64,000 nucleotides of DNA from Micrococcales bacterium (GTDB lineage: Bacteria > Actinomycetota > Actinomycetes > Actinomycetales > Microbacteriaceae). The notes under the pieces were generated by a model. The model was not told the origin of the DNA, did not search any database, and saw only the letters and a list, made by a program, of their open reading frames with translations. Shown piece by piece: positions 1-13,847 of this stretch; position 1 is the first letter of the stretch; every line of letters begins with the position of its first letter. Location of the stretch: contig CANGBK010000003.1 of the NCBI GenBank assembly GCA_947452235.1, positions 1 to 64,000 of the forward strand, given 5' to 3'. The position numbers and the translations under genes were made by a program.

Positions 1-996
<996 letters not shown>

Positions 997-1026
997 GCGA
1001 ATAGAACGAGAGAAAAAGAGATAAAT

Positions 1027-5760
<4,734 letters not shown>

Positions 5761-5774
5761 CCCAAAAATTCTGT

Positions 5775-5804
5775 TTGACCCACTGGAGTGATTTCAGGTA
5801 GGCT
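5775..5804 (+). promoter_or_regulatory. Predicted promoter for the rpsL-rpsG-fusA operon
   Basis: TTGACC at 5775-5780 and TAGGCT at 5799-5804 are separated by 18 bases, a fair match to a sigma-70-like housekeeping promoter. The implied start is near 5811, giving a leader of about 135 bases. That leader can form two small hairpins by eye: AGGTCT 5810-5815 with AGACCT 5827-5832, and AGCCT 5835-5839 with AGGCT 5843-5847. The 185-base gap contains no credible ORF. Confidence 0.45.
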
Positions 5805-5945
5805 AAGCAAGGTCTATTTTTAGATCAGACCTAGAGCCTCAAAGGCTTCAGTGGGACAAAACAGATTTTCAGATTCAGCTTTCGCTGTGTCTAAGAAACG
5901 ATAAAGCTCGACTGTGGATGCAGTCGAATTGAACAAGGAGAAGTA

Positions 5946-6317
5946 GTGCCAACAATTCAGCAGTTGGTCCGTAAGGGTCGCAGCGCTAAGGCTAGTAAGA
6001 CTAAGACGCCTGCTCTTAAGGCAAGTCCACAGCGTCGCGGTGTTTGTACCCGTGTTTACACAACCACACCTAAGAAGCCAAACTCGGCTTTGCGTAAGGT
6101 TGCACGTGTGAAGCTTTCAAACGGTATTGAAGTTACCGCATACATTCCAGGTGAAGGTCACAACCTACAGGAGCACTCAATGGTTCTTGTTCGTGGTGGA
6201 CGTGTTAAGGATCTTCCTGGTGTTCGTTACAAGATTGTCCGTGGTGCTCTAGACACCCAAGCAGTTAAGAACCGTAAACAGGCTCGCAGCCAATACGGTG
6301 CAAAGAAGGGTAAGTAA
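5946..6317 (+). CDS. rpsL: 30S ribosomal protein S12
   Basis: Decoding-centre protein uS12, 123 residues, the normal length. GTG start preceded by AAGGAG at 5936-5941. The [11 protein letters not shown] block contains Lys43, and Lys88 lies in GGRVKDLPG. These are the unmutated residues at the two classical streptomycin-resistance positions, so no such resistance is predicted. Its TAA overlaps the ATG of rpsG by one base, implying translational coupling in the str operon. Confidence 0.98.
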   Translation: MPTIQQLVRKGRSAKASKTKTPALKASPQRRGVCTRVYTTTPKKPNSALRKVARVKLSNGIEVTAYIPGEGHNLQEHSMVLVRGGRVKDLPGVRYKIVRGALDTQAVKNRKQARSQYGAKKGK

Positions 6318-6787
6318 TGCCTCGTAAAGGTCCAGTAACCAAGAAGCCTGTTGTTTCTGATCCAGTGTATGGTTCACAAGTTGTTACAACTTTGGTAAAC
6401 AAGATTCTTCTTGATGGTAAGAAGTCAACAGCAGAGTCAATCGTTTACGGTGCTCTATCTGGCGCATCAGAGAAGAGCGGCACAGACGCGGTTGTTCTTT
6501 TGAAGAAAGCTCTAGACAATGTTCGTCCAACCGTTGAGGTTCGCTCACGTCGTGTTGGTGGTTCAACCTACCAGGTTCCAGTTGAAGTTAAGGCACACCG
6601 TGCAAACACTTTGGCTCTGCGCTGGTTGGTTGGCTACGCGAAGGATCGTCGCGAGAAGACCATGATGGAACGTTTGATGAACGAAATTCTAGATGCAAGC
6701 AACGGCCTTGGTGCTGCTGTTAAGCGTCGCGAAGACACCCACAAGATGGCTGAGTCAAACAAGGCTTTCGCACATTACCGTTGGTAA
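6317..6787 (+). CDS. rpsG: 30S ribosomal protein S7
   Basis: Primary 16S rRNA-binding protein uS7 that nucleates the 30S head, 156 residues as expected. Family landmarks are [10 protein letters not shown] at the N-terminus, the [26 protein letters not shown] block, and the C-terminal [15 protein letters not shown]. The start overlaps the rpsL stop (TAATG). A hairpin in the gap before fusA may reduce read-through to the elongation factor gene. Confidence 0.98.
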   Translation: MPRKGPVTKKPVVSDPVYGSQVVTTLVNKILLDGKKSTAESIVYGALSGASEKSGTDAVVLLKKALDNVRPTVEVRSRRVGGSTYQVPVEVKAHRANTLALRWLVGYAKDRREKTMMERLMNEILDASNGLGAAVKRREDTHKMAESNKAFAHYRW

Positions 6788-6800
6788 AAACTTTGAGCTC

Positions 6801-6840
6801 CCGCTTGTTAACTTTTTGTTTAGCAAGCGGTTGTTCTATT
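6801..6840 (+). promoter_or_regulatory. Hairpin in the rpsG-fusA gap
   Basis: CCGCTTG at 6801-6807 pairs with CAAGCGG at 6834-6840, and an adjacent TAA/TTA pairing can extend the stem past one bulged base. The loop contains a T-run and the 3' side is followed by TTGTTCTATTT. This could be an attenuator or RNA processing site between rpsG and fusA. It lacks a clean terminal U-tract, so strong termination is not claimed. Confidence 0.35.
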
Positions 6841-6881
6841 TAGTAAGACAAATAATCAAGTAACTAGTTTCGGAGAAAATC

Positions 6882-8984
6882 GTGGCCCAAGAAGTATTGA
6901 CCGACCTAAACAAGGTTCGCAACATTGGAATTATGGCGCACATTGACGCTGGTAAAACCACTACCACTGAGCGCATCTTGTTCTACACCGGTATTACTCA
7001 CAAGATTGGTGAGGTGCACGATGGTGCTGCCACCATGGACTGGATGGAGCAGGAGCAGGAGCGTGGTATTACCATTACCTCAGCTGCGACCACATGTTTC
7101 TGGAACAAGAACCAGATCAACATCATTGACACCCCTGGACACGTGGACTTCACCGTTGAGGTTGAGCGTTCACTTCGTGTTCTAGACGGTGCTGTTGCAG
7201 TGTTCGATGGTAAAGAAGGTGTTGAGCCTCAGTCTGAAACTGTTTGGCGTCAAGCTGACAAGTACGACGTACCTCGTATCTGTTTCGTAAACAAGATGGA
7301 CAAGCTTGGTGCTGATTTCTACTTCACCGTTGACACAATCATTAAGCGTTTAGGTGCTAGACCTCTAGTTATTCAACTTCCTATCGGTGCTGAGTCAACT
7401 TTCGAAGGTGTTATTGACCTAGTTGAAATGCGCGCTCTAACCTGGCGTGGAGATGTTGAGATGGGTGCTAAGTACACCATCGAAGAGATCCCAGCAGATA
7501 TGAAGGCTAAGGCTGATGAATACCGTCAGGCTCTTTTGGAGACTGTTGCTGAAGCTGATGACGCTCTTATGGAGAAGTACTTCGCTGGTGAAGAGCTAAC
7601 CGTTGCTGAAATCAAGGGTGCTATTCGTAAGCTAACTGTTTCTTCACAGCTTTACCCAGTTCTTTGTGGTTCTGCTTTCAAGAACAAGGGTGTTCAGCCG
7701 ATGCTAGATGCAGTTATCGACTACCTTCCTTCACCTCTAGATGTTCCAGCTGTTGAAGGTCACGATATCCGCGATGAAGAGAAGATCATCAAGCGCGAGC
7801 CTAAGGCTACTGAGCCTTTCGCAGCTCTTGCTTTCAAGGTTATGACTCACCCATTCTTCGGTCGTCTAACCTACATTCGTGTTTACTCAGGTCAAGCTAA
7901 CCAGGGTGACCAGGTCTTGAACTCAACCAAGGACAAGAAAGAGCGCATTGGTAAGTTGTTCCAGATGCACGCCAACAAGGAAAACCCTGTTGAGTCTGTA
8001 ACCGCTGGTCACATCTATGCTGCTATCGGTCTTAAGGACACCACTACTGGTGACACTCTTTGTGACATCGCTAGCCCAGTTGTTCTTGAGTCAATGACTT
8101 TCCCGAAGCCAGTTATCTCTGTTGCAATCGAGCCTAAGACTAAGAGCGACCAAGAGAAGCTAGGTCTAGCTATCCAGAAGCTTGCTGAAGAAGACCCAAC
8201 TTTCCGCGTTGAGCAGGATCAGGAAACTGGTCAGACTGTTATCTCAGGTATGGGTGAGTTGCACCTTGACATCCTTGTTGACAGAATGCGTCGCGAGTTC
8301 AAAGTTGAAGCTAACGTAGGTAAGCCTCAGGTTGCATACCGCGAGACTCTAAAGCGCGTTGTTGAGAAGTATGACTACACCCACAAGAAGCAGACTGGTG
8401 GTTCTGGTCAGTTCGCTAAGGTGCAGATCAAGTTGGAGCCTATGGAAGTTGAAGGCGACAAGACTTACGAATTCGTTAACTCTGTAACTGGTGGTCGTGT
8501 TCCTCGTGAATACATTCCCTCAGTTGACGCTGGTATCAAGGATGCAATGCTCGTTGGTACTTTGGCTGGATACCCTGTTGTGGGTGTGAAAGCTACTCTT
8601 CTTGATGGTGCATATCACGATGTTGACTCATCTGAAATGGCTTTCAAGATTGCCGGATCGATTGCTTATAAAGAAGCATCTCGCCTGGCACAACCTGTCC
8701 TACTCGAGCCGTTGATGGCCGTCGAAGTACGTACCCCAGAGGAATACATGGGTGATGTTATCGGTGACCTTAACTCTCGCCGTGGACAGATTCAGTCAAT
8801 GGACGACGCCACTGGTGTCAAGGTCGTTCGCGCCCTAGTGCCATTGTCTGAAATGTTCGGTTACGTTGGAGACCTACGCTCGAAGACTTCGGGTCGTGCG
8901 GTTTACTCAATGACCTTCGAATCTTATTCAGAGGTTCCAAAGGTTGTTGCTGATGAAATCGTTCAAAAGAGCAAGGGCGAGTAG
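6882..8984 (+). CDS. fusA: Elongation factor G
   Basis: Ribosomal translocase GTPase, 700 residues, full length. G1 P-loop AHIDAGKT is at 19-26, the switch II motif DTPGH and the NKMD specificity motif follow, and the domain IV-V signatures GGSGQFAKV and the C-terminal [13 protein letters not shown] are present. GTG start with a GGAG Shine-Dalgarno sequence at 6873-6876. It lies in the canonical str order between rpsG and tuf. Codon use is the strongly biased style of highly expressed genes here. Confidence 0.98.
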   Translation: MAQEVLTDLNKVRNIGIMAHIDAGKTTTTERILFYTGITHKIGEVHDGAATMDWMEQEQERGITITSAATTCFWNKNQINIIDTPGHVDFTVEVERSLRVLDGAVAVFDGKEGVEPQSETVWRQADKYDVPRICFVNKMDKLGADFYFTVDTIIKRLGARPLVIQLPIGAESTFEGVIDLVEMRALTWRGDVEMGAKYTIEEIPADMKAKADEYRQALLETVAEADDALMEKYFAGEELTVAEIKGAIRKLTVSSQLYPVLCGSAFKNKGVQPMLDAVIDYLPSPLDVPAVEGHDIRDEEKIIKREPKATEPFAALAFKVMTHPFFGRLTYIRVYSGQANQGDQVLNSTKDKKERIGKLFQMHANKENPVESVTAGHIYAAIGLKDTTTGDTLCDIASPVVLESMTFPKPVISVAIEPKTKSDQEKLGLAIQKLAEEDPTFRVEQDQETGQTVISGMGELHLDILVDRMRREFKVEANVGKPQVAYRETLKRVVEKYDYTHKKQTGGSGQFAKVQIKLEPMEVEGDKTYEFVNSVTGGRVPREYIPSVDAGIKDAMLVGTLAGYPVVGVKATLLDGAYHDVDSSEMAFKIAGSIAYKEASRLAQPVLLEPLMAVEVRTPEEYMGDVIGDLNSRRGQIQSMDDATGVKVVRALVPLSEMFGYVGDLRSKTSGRAVYSMTFESYSEVPKVVADEIVQKSKGE

Positions 8985-8985
8985 G

Positions 8986-9097
8986 TTCTAGGGCTTCCTA
9001 GAATCAGCTTTTCTGAGTAAGATAGTAAATTAGTAAACCCCCAAATCTTGTAGGGCATAAATCATGCCCTTGGGATACGACGAGTCCTGAGGAGGAC
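8986..9097 (+). promoter_or_regulatory. Structured leader of tuf with the Shine-Dalgarno in a stem
   Basis: The 119-base gap before tuf holds three simple hairpins found by eye. The first is TTCTAGG 8986-8992 with CCTAGAA 8997-9003 around a GCTT loop. The second is AGGGCAT 9052-9058 with ATGCCCT 9064-9070. The third is GTCCT 9084-9088 with AGGAC 9093-9097 around GAGG. The last one buries part of the GGAGG ribosome-binding site. This suggests separate control of EF-Tu synthesis but is untested. Confidence 0.4.
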
Positions 9098-9103
9098 CTA
9101 TAA

Positions 9104-10294
9104 ATGGCTAAGGCGAAATTCGAACGCACCAAGCCGCACGTCAATATCGGTACTATCGGTCACGTTGACCACGGTAAGACCACTTTGACTGCAGCTATCA
9201 CTAAAGTGCTTCACGACAAGTACCCAGACTTGAACGCATCATATGCGTTCGACCAGATCGATAACTCACCTGAAGAAAAGCAGCGTGGTATTACGATCAA
9301 CATCTCACACGTTGAGTACCAGACCGAGAAGCGCCACTACGCTCACGTAGACGCTCCAGGTCACGCTGACTACATCAAGAACATGATCACCGGTGCTGCA
9401 CAGATGGATGGTGCCATCCTTGTTGTTGCTGCAACTGACGGTCCTATGCCACAGACCAAGGAGCACGTACTACTTGCTCGTCAGGTTGGTGTTCCATACA
9501 TCGTTGTTGCTCTAAACAAGTCAGACATGGTTGACGATGCAGAAATCCTAGAGCTTGTTGAGGTTGAGGTCCGCGACCTTCTAAACCAGTACGAGTTCCC
9601 AGGCGACACTGCTCCAGTTGTTCAGGTTTCAGCTCTTAAGGCTCTTGAAGGCGACGCTAAGTGGGGTCAGACCGTTCTTGACCTTATGGACGCAGTGGAT
9701 GCAAACATCCCTGAGCCTGTTCGTGACCTAGACAAGCCATTCCTAATGCCTGTTGAAGACGTTTTCACAATCACTGGTCGTGGAACTGTTATCACCGGCA
9801 AGATTGAGCGTGGAAAGGTTAACGTGAACGACGAAGTCGAGATAGTTGGTATTCGCGAGAAGCAGAAGACCACCGTTACCGGTATCGAAATGTTCCGTAA
9901 GCTACTTGACTATGCAGAGGCCGGCGAAAACGTAGGTCTATTGCTTCGTGGAACCAAGCGTGAAGATGTTGAGCGTGGACAGGTTGTTGTTAAGCCTGGT
10001 TCAATCACACCTCACACTGGCTTTGACGGTAACGTCTACATCCTTTCAAAGGATGAGGGTGGTCGTCACAACCCGTTCTACTCAAACTACCGTCCACAGT
10101 TCTACTTCCGTACCACTGACGTAACAGGTGTTATAACCTTGCCAGCTGGAACTGAAATGGTTATGCCTGGCGACACCACCGAAATGGCAGTTGAGCTTAT
10201 TCAGCCAATCGCTATGGAAGAGGGTCTGCGCTTCGCTATCCGTGAAGGTGGACGTACTGTTGGTGCTGGTACTGTTACCAAGATCACCAAGTAG
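9104..10294 (+). CDS. tuf: Elongation factor Tu
   Basis: GTPase that delivers aminoacyl-tRNA to the ribosome, 396 residues, normal length. GHVDHGKT is at 19-26, followed by the RGITI effector region, DAPGHADY, and NKSDMVDD as the G4 motif. The C-terminal beta-barrel block [24 protein letters not shown] is complete. Last gene of the str cluster, closed by a very strong terminator immediately downstream. Confidence 0.99.
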   Translation: MAKAKFERTKPHVNIGTIGHVDHGKTTLTAAITKVLHDKYPDLNASYAFDQIDNSPEEKQRGITINISHVEYQTEKRHYAHVDAPGHADYIKNMITGAAQMDGAILVVAATDGPMPQTKEHVLLARQVGVPYIVVALNKSDMVDDAEILELVEVEVRDLLNQYEFPGDTAPVVQVSALKALEGDAKWGQTVLDLMDAVDANIPEPVRDLDKPFLMPVEDVFTITGRGTVITGKIERGKVNVNDEVEIVGIREKQKTTVTGIEMFRKLLDYAEAGENVGLLLRGTKREDVERGQVVVKPGSITPHTGFDGNVYILSKDEGGRHNPFYSNYRPQFYFRTTDVTGVITLPAGTEMVMPGDTTEMAVELIQPIAMEEGLRFAIREGGRTVGAGTVTKITK

Positions 10295-10310
10295 TTCTAA
10301 AGAACTTCAA

Positions 10311-10344
10311 AAAAAGACCTCCGAGGAAACTCGGAGGTCTTTTT
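10311..10344. terminator. Strong bidirectional terminator after tuf
   Basis: A perfect 15-bp stem, AAAAAGACCTCCGAG against CTCGGAGGTCTTTTT, closes on a GAAA tetraloop at 10326-10329. The A-run on one side and the T-run on the other make it usable in both directions. It can end both tuf on the plus strand and the two small genes that approach on the minus strand. Confidence 0.92.
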
Positions 10345-10354
10345 ATTTAAGGTT

Positions 10355-10504
10355 TTAGCTAACAACCTGAATGATTTGGTAGATACCGGTACCAGCTGCA
10401 ACAAATAATGCAACCATGCCGGGAATGCAACAACCAGAGTGGACTGTCCCATCTGGGTCTCGATACGCAGTGAAGATATTTACTGGAAATTGGTTGTGTG
10501 ACAT
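10355..10504 (-). CDS. Small membrane protein of the CC-motif family, member 1 (49 aa)
   Basis: Unrecognised 49-residue protein. The ATG at 10504 has an AGGGGAT-type ribosome-binding site just upstream. It has a polar N-terminal half with an NIFTAYRDPDGTV stretch, then GCCIPGM, then a single hydrophobic segment of about 20 residues. It aligns without forcing to the neighbour at 10515-10661: N-[IV]-F, a DG-[TS]-[VI] step, a CC pair, P or G before M, and AAG in the hydrophobic part. It begins 10 bases after that gene's stop, so the two form an operon ending at the 10311-10344 terminator. The longer frame extending upstream to 10570 would overlap the neighbour and is not needed. Function unknown. 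Confidence 0.7.
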   Translation of the reverse strand: MSHNQFPVNIFTAYRDPDGTVHSGCCIPGMVALFVAAGTGIYQIIQVVS

Positions 10505-10514
10505 TTTTGATCCC

Positions 10515-10661
10515 CTAGGACAATCTGATGTTTTGAAGGATAGCTGCACCTGCGGCGATGAAGATACCAATCATTGGGATGACACCGCAACACATCTTGA
10601 TTGAGCCGTCAGAGTTGGTAACTATGCCGAATACATTTCTGTTGAATTCTTTGTCTTCCAT
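10515..10661 (-). CDS. Small membrane protein of the CC-motif family, member 2 (48 aa)
   Basis: Unrecognised 48-residue protein with ATG at 10661 and a strong AAGGAAAGGGG ribosome-binding region. It is short enough to be missed by ordinary gene calling. Order of parts: acidic/polar start (MEDKEF), N-V-F, SDGSIK, then CCGVIPM at residues 24-30, then one hydrophobic segment to a short basic end. The motif CCGVIPM recurs exactly in the protein at 11691-11837, which is also 48 residues. The two adjacent cysteines at the membrane face are the most constrained feature and could serve in metal binding, redox chemistry or lipid attachment; this is inference. First gene of a two-gene operon with its own predicted promoter. 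Confidence 0.75.
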   Translation of the reverse strand: MEDKEFNRNVFGIVTNSDGSIKMCCGVIPMIGIFIAAGAAILQNIRLS

Positions 10662-10684
10662 TTTTACCCCTTTCCTTGATTTAG

Positions 10685-10713
10685 ATTTTAGGGGAACTTA
10701 TTTGATGTGTGGA
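10685..10713 (-). promoter_or_regulatory. Predicted promoter of the two-gene small-protein operon
   Basis: Read on the minus strand, TCCACA (10713-10708) and TAAAAT (10690-10685) are separated by 17 bases. The implied start near 10678 gives a short leader of about 17 bases containing the ribosome-binding site. The inverted repeat at 10723-10740 lies 9 bases upstream of the -35 box. Confidence 0.45.
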
Positions 10714-10722
10714 TAGAAAGAT

Positions 10723-10740
10723 GTCCCTTTTTAGGGGGAC
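10723..10740. promoter_or_regulatory. Inverted repeat operator candidate, copy A
   Basis: GTCCCTTTTTAGGGGGAC is an 18-base inverted repeat with GTCCC and GGGAC arms and 8 bases between. Its centre is about 53 bases upstream of the predicted start for the small-protein operon, a position suited to an activator. A near-identical copy lies in the same position ahead of the third family member, at 11896-11913. It also sits 38 bases before the acyltransferase reading frame on the other strand. Confidence 0.55.
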
Positions 10741-10777
10741 ACCAAAGCTCTAGACGTTTCAGTTGTAATCTTTAGAA

Positions 10778-11713
10778 ATGATGGGTTTTAGGCCTAGGAA
10801 TCAAGAGAGCTTTGATTCAAGGTATGTTGGCGGGCTGAGAGGGTTAGCCTCCTTAGCTGTTGCTATTTTTCATACTTCTTTATACATAGGTTTAGCGGGA
10901 ACTGCTGCCGGTAAACTGCCACAGTTGTTTTGGTTTACTAGAAATGGTTACCTAGGGGTACCTATATTCATTGTTCTATCTGGATTCGTTTTGATGATCC
11001 CTGTGGCTAGAAATACTGAATACAAATTCCCTAAAGGCCTAAAAACTTACTTCTTTAGAAGATTCAAGCGGATAGTTACTCCTTATTGGGCTGCCTTGAT
11101 TTTGAGCTTGATTCTGATTTATAGCGTCCCTGTTATGCAAACTCAGTCCGGAACTAAGTGGGATGACAAATTACCTGTCACCTGGGATGCCATAGTTGGA
11201 CATTAGTGGTATGTCTTGCTTTTTGCTCTTGGCATGCTGGCAGCCGAGCTAGCTGGTAACTCAAGAATGAAGGGAAGAGGCCTGTGGTTGCCTTCAGTTT
11301 TAGCTTTTGGCTACATTTTCTATGATCCAAGCTTTGGCGAGAGAAATAAAGCAGCAGCTGAAGTTCTTATAGGGCTCAGTGTTGCGCTGTTATTGGTCTG
11401 GTTGGCTAAAAATGGACGGAATTTTGTAAACAGGTTCTTGAGCAGTAAACCGATGTTGGAACTAGGAAACATGTCCTACTCCATTTACCTGATTCATAGC
11501 CCGCTGCTGGCTTTGGGTAATCTACTGCTTCTGCCTTCAGCTTTTAGTGCTGGAATTCAGGCGACTTTGATGTATTTAGTGGTTTTGCCCTTAGCTTTAG
11601 TGATTTCTAGGGCTTTCCACGTCCTAATTGAACGAAGGTTTATGAACACTCACCAAAAAGAACTCGTTACTGCAGGTTTGGTTGGGTCAGCTAAAAAGGC
11701 AAAACCTGAGTGA
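10778..11713 (+). pseudogene. Broken membrane acyltransferase (acyltransferase 3 family)
   Basis: Two open stretches in the same frame, 10778-11206 and 11216-11713, are separated by a single TAG at 11204-11206. The first part has the family start GGLRGLASLAVAIFH with the conserved Arg and His, then GVPIFIVLSGFVL and the RRFKRIVTPYW block. The second part starts at WYVLLFALGMLAAEL and ends with the family C-terminal signature LELGNMSYSIYLIHSP. The middle of the family, including the usual WS-x2-x-E segment and several helices, is missing exactly where the stop occurs. The total is about 312 codons against roughly 350-400 usual. I read this as an internal deletion plus stop, not a simple point mutation. 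Codon use is more AT-rich and less biased than its ribosomal neighbours. Intact relatives O-acylate sugars or cell-surface polymers. Confidence 0.75.
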
Positions 11714-11837
11714 AATGGGCGATAACTAGGCCCACTATGGAGACCATAGGAATCACGCCACAGCAATAGACAACGTGGTCGGTTCGCTTTGGCTGGAATA
11801 GCCCTAAAACTGGATCGTTTTCATCGTAATTTGGCAT
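11691..11837 (-). CDS. Small membrane protein of the CC-motif family, member 3 (48 aa)
   Basis: Unrecognised 48-residue protein with ATG at 11837 and an AAGGAGAG ribosome-binding site 5 bases upstream. The N-terminal half is polar and acidic (MPNYDENDP), followed by HVVY, then CCGVIPM at residues 25-31, then one hydrophobic segment ending VLPF. CCGVIPM is identical to the motif of the protein at 10515-10661, and length and layout match. Its last 23 bases overlap the end of the broken acyltransferase tail to tail. It has its own promoter with the shared inverted repeat. Function unknown; too short for confident family assignment by eye. Confidence 0.7.
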   Translation of the reverse strand: MPNYDENDPVLGLFQPKRTDHVVYCCGVIPMVSIVGLVIAHFTQVLPF

Positions 11838-11856
11838 TTTCTCTCCTTGTCAAAAT

Positions 11857-11885
11857 AGGCTAAGTTTTGGGATGGGTTTTTGCAA
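11857..11885 (-). promoter_or_regulatory. Predicted promoter of small-protein member 3
   Basis: Read on the minus strand, TTGCAA (11885-11880) and TAGCCT (11862-11857) have a 17-base spacer. The implied start near 11850 gives a leader of about 13 bases. The inverted repeat at 11896-11913 is 10 bases upstream of the -35 box, matching the layout at the other small-protein promoter. Confidence 0.45.
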
Positions 11886-11895
11886 GTTGACTTCA

Positions 11896-11913
11896 GTCCC
11901 TACTTTGGGGGAC
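11896..11913. promoter_or_regulatory. Inverted repeat operator candidate, copy B
   Basis: GTCCCTACTTTGGGGGAC shares both arms, the outer GTCCCT and GGGGGACA sequences and the 8-base spacing with copy A at 10723-10740. Its centre is about 54 bases upstream of the predicted start of member 3. It is 58 bases from that ATG, against 61 for copy A. Confidence 0.55.
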
Positions 11914-11946
11914 AAATAATAGACTTTTTTCCTACTTGGACTTGCA

Positions 11947-11975
11947 TTGACACGGTATGTTGTGCCAAGATTAGA
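11947..11975 (+). promoter_or_regulatory. Predicted promoter for the S10 ribosomal operon
   Basis: A perfect TTGACA at 11947-11952 is followed after 17 bases by ATTAGA at 11970-11975, a weak -10. If used, it gives a leader of about 250 bases. A second TTGACA at 12155-12160 has only a poor -10 partner. Either could serve; the first fits the long structured leader better. Confidence 0.4.
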
Positions 11976-11981
11976 AAGTTC

Positions 11982-12231
11982 ATGTGTTGTCGTCCTATCT
12001 TGGATGAACCACTGCAGGCAAAGTGAACCGCTACGGCGGGTCCGGCCGCAGCAGAACCGCAAATTTAACCGATCAAAGCTTTTGGTTTTGTCGTGTGTGA
12101 AAGCCCACGACACACCCGAGTGCGTGGGTCGGGCAAGGCCCCAGGCGACTGGGTTTGACAGATAAATAGTGGTGCAAATTAAGAAGTGCTGCTAGTTATT
12201 GACGTTTTATGCGTCAAGAAAGCGAGTCATA
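11982..12231 (+). promoter_or_regulatory. Long structured leader upstream of rpsJ, no convincing gene
   Basis: This is the non-coding half of the 394-base gap between member 3 of the small-protein family and rpsJ. By eye it holds several helices. TGTCGTG 12089-12095 can pair with CACGACA 12106-12112. CCCACG 12104-12109 can pair with CGTGGG 12123-12128, which excludes the first. CCCAG 12140-12144 pairs with CTGGG 12149-12153 around a GCGA tetraloop, and GGGC/GCCC at 12131-12141 is an alternative. In E. coli the S10 operon leader is the target of L4 autoregulation; a similar role here is inference. Confidence 0.45.
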
Positions 12232-12540
12232 ATGGCAGATCAAAAGATCCGCATCCGACTAAAGTCGTACGACCACGAGGTCATCGATTCATCGGCGCGC
12301 AAGATCGTTGACACCGTTACCCGTGCCGGTGCACAGGTTGTTGGTCCAGTACCACTACCTACCGAAAAGAATGTTATTGCGGTGATTCGTTCACCACACA
12401 AATACAAGGACAGTCGCGAGCACTTCGAGATGCGCACCCACAAGCGCTTGATCGATATCATCAACCCAACTCCTAAGGCAGTTGACTCATTGATGCGTCT
12501 CGACCTTCCTGCTGACGTAAACATCGAGATCAAGCTCTAA
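12232..12540 (+). CDS. rpsJ: 30S ribosomal protein S10
   Basis: uS10, 102 residues, a 30S head protein that is also the antitermination partner NusE. The start is the ATG at 12232 ([16 protein letters not shown]); the longer frame from 12199 would add an unconserved 11-residue extension. Signature blocks [21 protein letters not shown] and the C-terminal DVNIEIKL are intact. First gene of an uninterrupted S10 operon running to rpsQ. Confidence 0.97.
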   Translation: MADQKIRIRLKSYDHEVIDSSARKIVDTVTRAGAQVVGPVPLPTEKNVIAVIRSPHKYKDSREHFEMRTHKRLIDIINPTPKAVDSLMRLDLPADVNIEIKL

Positions 12541-12550
12541 GGAAGAACCG

Positions 12551-13204
12551 ATGACTATCACACGTAATGTAAAGGGACTACTGGGCCGCAAGCTTGGTAT
12601 GACTCAGGCTTGGGATGCCAACAACAAGATGATTCCTATCACTGTTGTTGAAGCAGGCTCAAATGTTATTACTCAGATTAAGAACATGGACACTGATGGC
12701 TACCAGGCTATTCAGGTTGCCTATGGAGCAATTGACCCACGTAAGGTTAACAAGCCTGACGCCGGTCATTTCTCTAAGGCTGGAGTTACTCCTCGTCGTT
12801 TCCTAGCTGAGATCAGAACTGCTGAAGCAGATTCTTACTCTGTTGGACAAGAACTAGGTGTTGACCTTTTTGAAGTTGGTCAGACCATTGACGTTGTTGG
12901 AACCAGCAAGGGTAAAGGTTTCGCAGGTCACATGAAGCGTCACGGATTCTCTGGTGTTGGTGCATCTCACGGTGCTCACCGTAACCACCGTAAGCCGGGT
13001 TCGATTGGTGCTACCACTACACCGGGTCGTGTTTTCAAGGGAACACGTATGGCTGGTCGTATGGGTCAGGACCGCGTTACAACTTTGAACCTAACCATCC
13101 ACGGCATTGATGCCGAGAACGGTCTGCTGCTTATCAAGGGTGCAGTTCCAGGATCTAAGGGTTCTTTGGTTTTCGTTCGCAATGCAGTTAAGAAGGGTGC
13201 GTAA
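12551..13204 (+). CDS. rplC: 50S ribosomal protein L3
   Basis: uL3, 217 residues, a 23S rRNA-binding protein that reaches toward the peptidyl transferase centre. It opens with [14 protein letters not shown] and contains the [14 protein letters not shown] and [27 protein letters not shown] blocks of the long internal loop. Ten bases follow the rpsJ stop, with a GGAAGAA ribosome-binding site. Confidence 0.98.
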   Translation: MTITRNVKGLLGRKLGMTQAWDANNKMIPITVVEAGSNVITQIKNMDTDGYQAIQVAYGAIDPRKVNKPDAGHFSKAGVTPRRFLAEIRTAEADSYSVGQELGVDLFEVGQTIDVVGTSKGKGFAGHMKRHGFSGVGASHGAHRNHRKPGSIGATTTPGRVFKGTRMAGRMGQDRVTTLNLTIHGIDAENGLLLIKGAVPGSKGSLVFVRNAVKKGA

Positions 13205-13209
13205 TCCAA

Positions 13210-13845
13210 ATGACTAACGTAGACGTTTTAGACATCCAAGGTAACAAGGCTGGTTCAGTTGAACTAGACAAGAACCTTTTCGATGTTCAAATCAGCATTC
13301 CTTTGGTTCACCAGGTTGTTGTTGCTCAGCTAGCTGCTGCTAGACAGGGTACACAGTCAACCAAGCGTCACGGTGAAGTTTCAGGTACTGGTAAGAAGCC
13401 TTTCGCTCAGAAGGGAACAGGTCGCGCACGTCAAGGTTCGCTACGTGCTCCTCAGATGCGCGGTGGTTACATTACTCACGGTCCGAAGCCTCGTCAATAC
13501 GACCAGAGAACACCAAAGAAAATGATCAAGGCTGCAACCTTGCAGGCACTTACTGACAGAGTTCGCAACAACCGTCTTCACATTGTTGAGTCTCTATCTC
13601 TAGCTGAGAAGCCTTCAACTAAGGCAGCTCAGGCTTATCTTGCTAAGTTCACAAAGCAGAAGAACGTTCTAGTTGTTCTAGACAGAACTGATGAAGTGAG
13701 CTACTTGTCTCTACGTAACTTGAACAACGTTCACGTTATCCCAGTTGACCAGCTAAACGCATATGACATCTTGAATTGCGACGACCTAGTTTTCACTAAG
13801 TCTGCAATTGAAGAGTTCATCGCTAACTCAAAGAAGGAGGCGTAA
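13210..13845 (+). CDS. rplD: 50S ribosomal protein L4
   Basis: uL4, 211 residues. The conserved arginine- and glycine-rich loop that lines the exit tunnel is visible ([20 protein letters not shown] followed by the [14 protein letters not shown] block). In E. coli this protein represses its own operon by binding the S10 leader, which makes the structured region before rpsJ relevant. ATG start 5 bases after rplC. Confidence 0.97.
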   Translation: MTNVDVLDIQGNKAGSVELDKNLFDVQISIPLVHQVVVAQLAAARQGTQSTKRHGEVSGTGKKPFAQKGTGRARQGSLRAPQMRGGYITHGPKPRQYDQRTPKKMIKAATLQALTDRVRNNRLHIVESLSLAEKPSTKAAQAYLAKFTKQKNVLVVLDRTDEVSYLSLRNLNNVHVIPVDQLNAYDILNCDDLVFTKSAIEEFIANSKKEA

Positions 13846-13847
13846 AA

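Noticed and set aside
10416..10604. Plus-strand 62-codon ORF opposite the small proteins
   Set aside because: It is the mirror of the two minus-strand genes, has no ribosome-binding site and no conserved features.
11850..12165. Overlapping ORFs on both strands in the S10 leader (87 and 72 codons)
   Set aside because: No ribosome-binding sites, cysteine- and arginine-rich noise, and the same bases form stable hairpins and promoters.
12155..12183. Second S10 promoter with TTGACA at 12155
   Set aside because: The -35 is perfect but the -10 (ATTAAG) is poor; kept only as an alternative in the leader entry.
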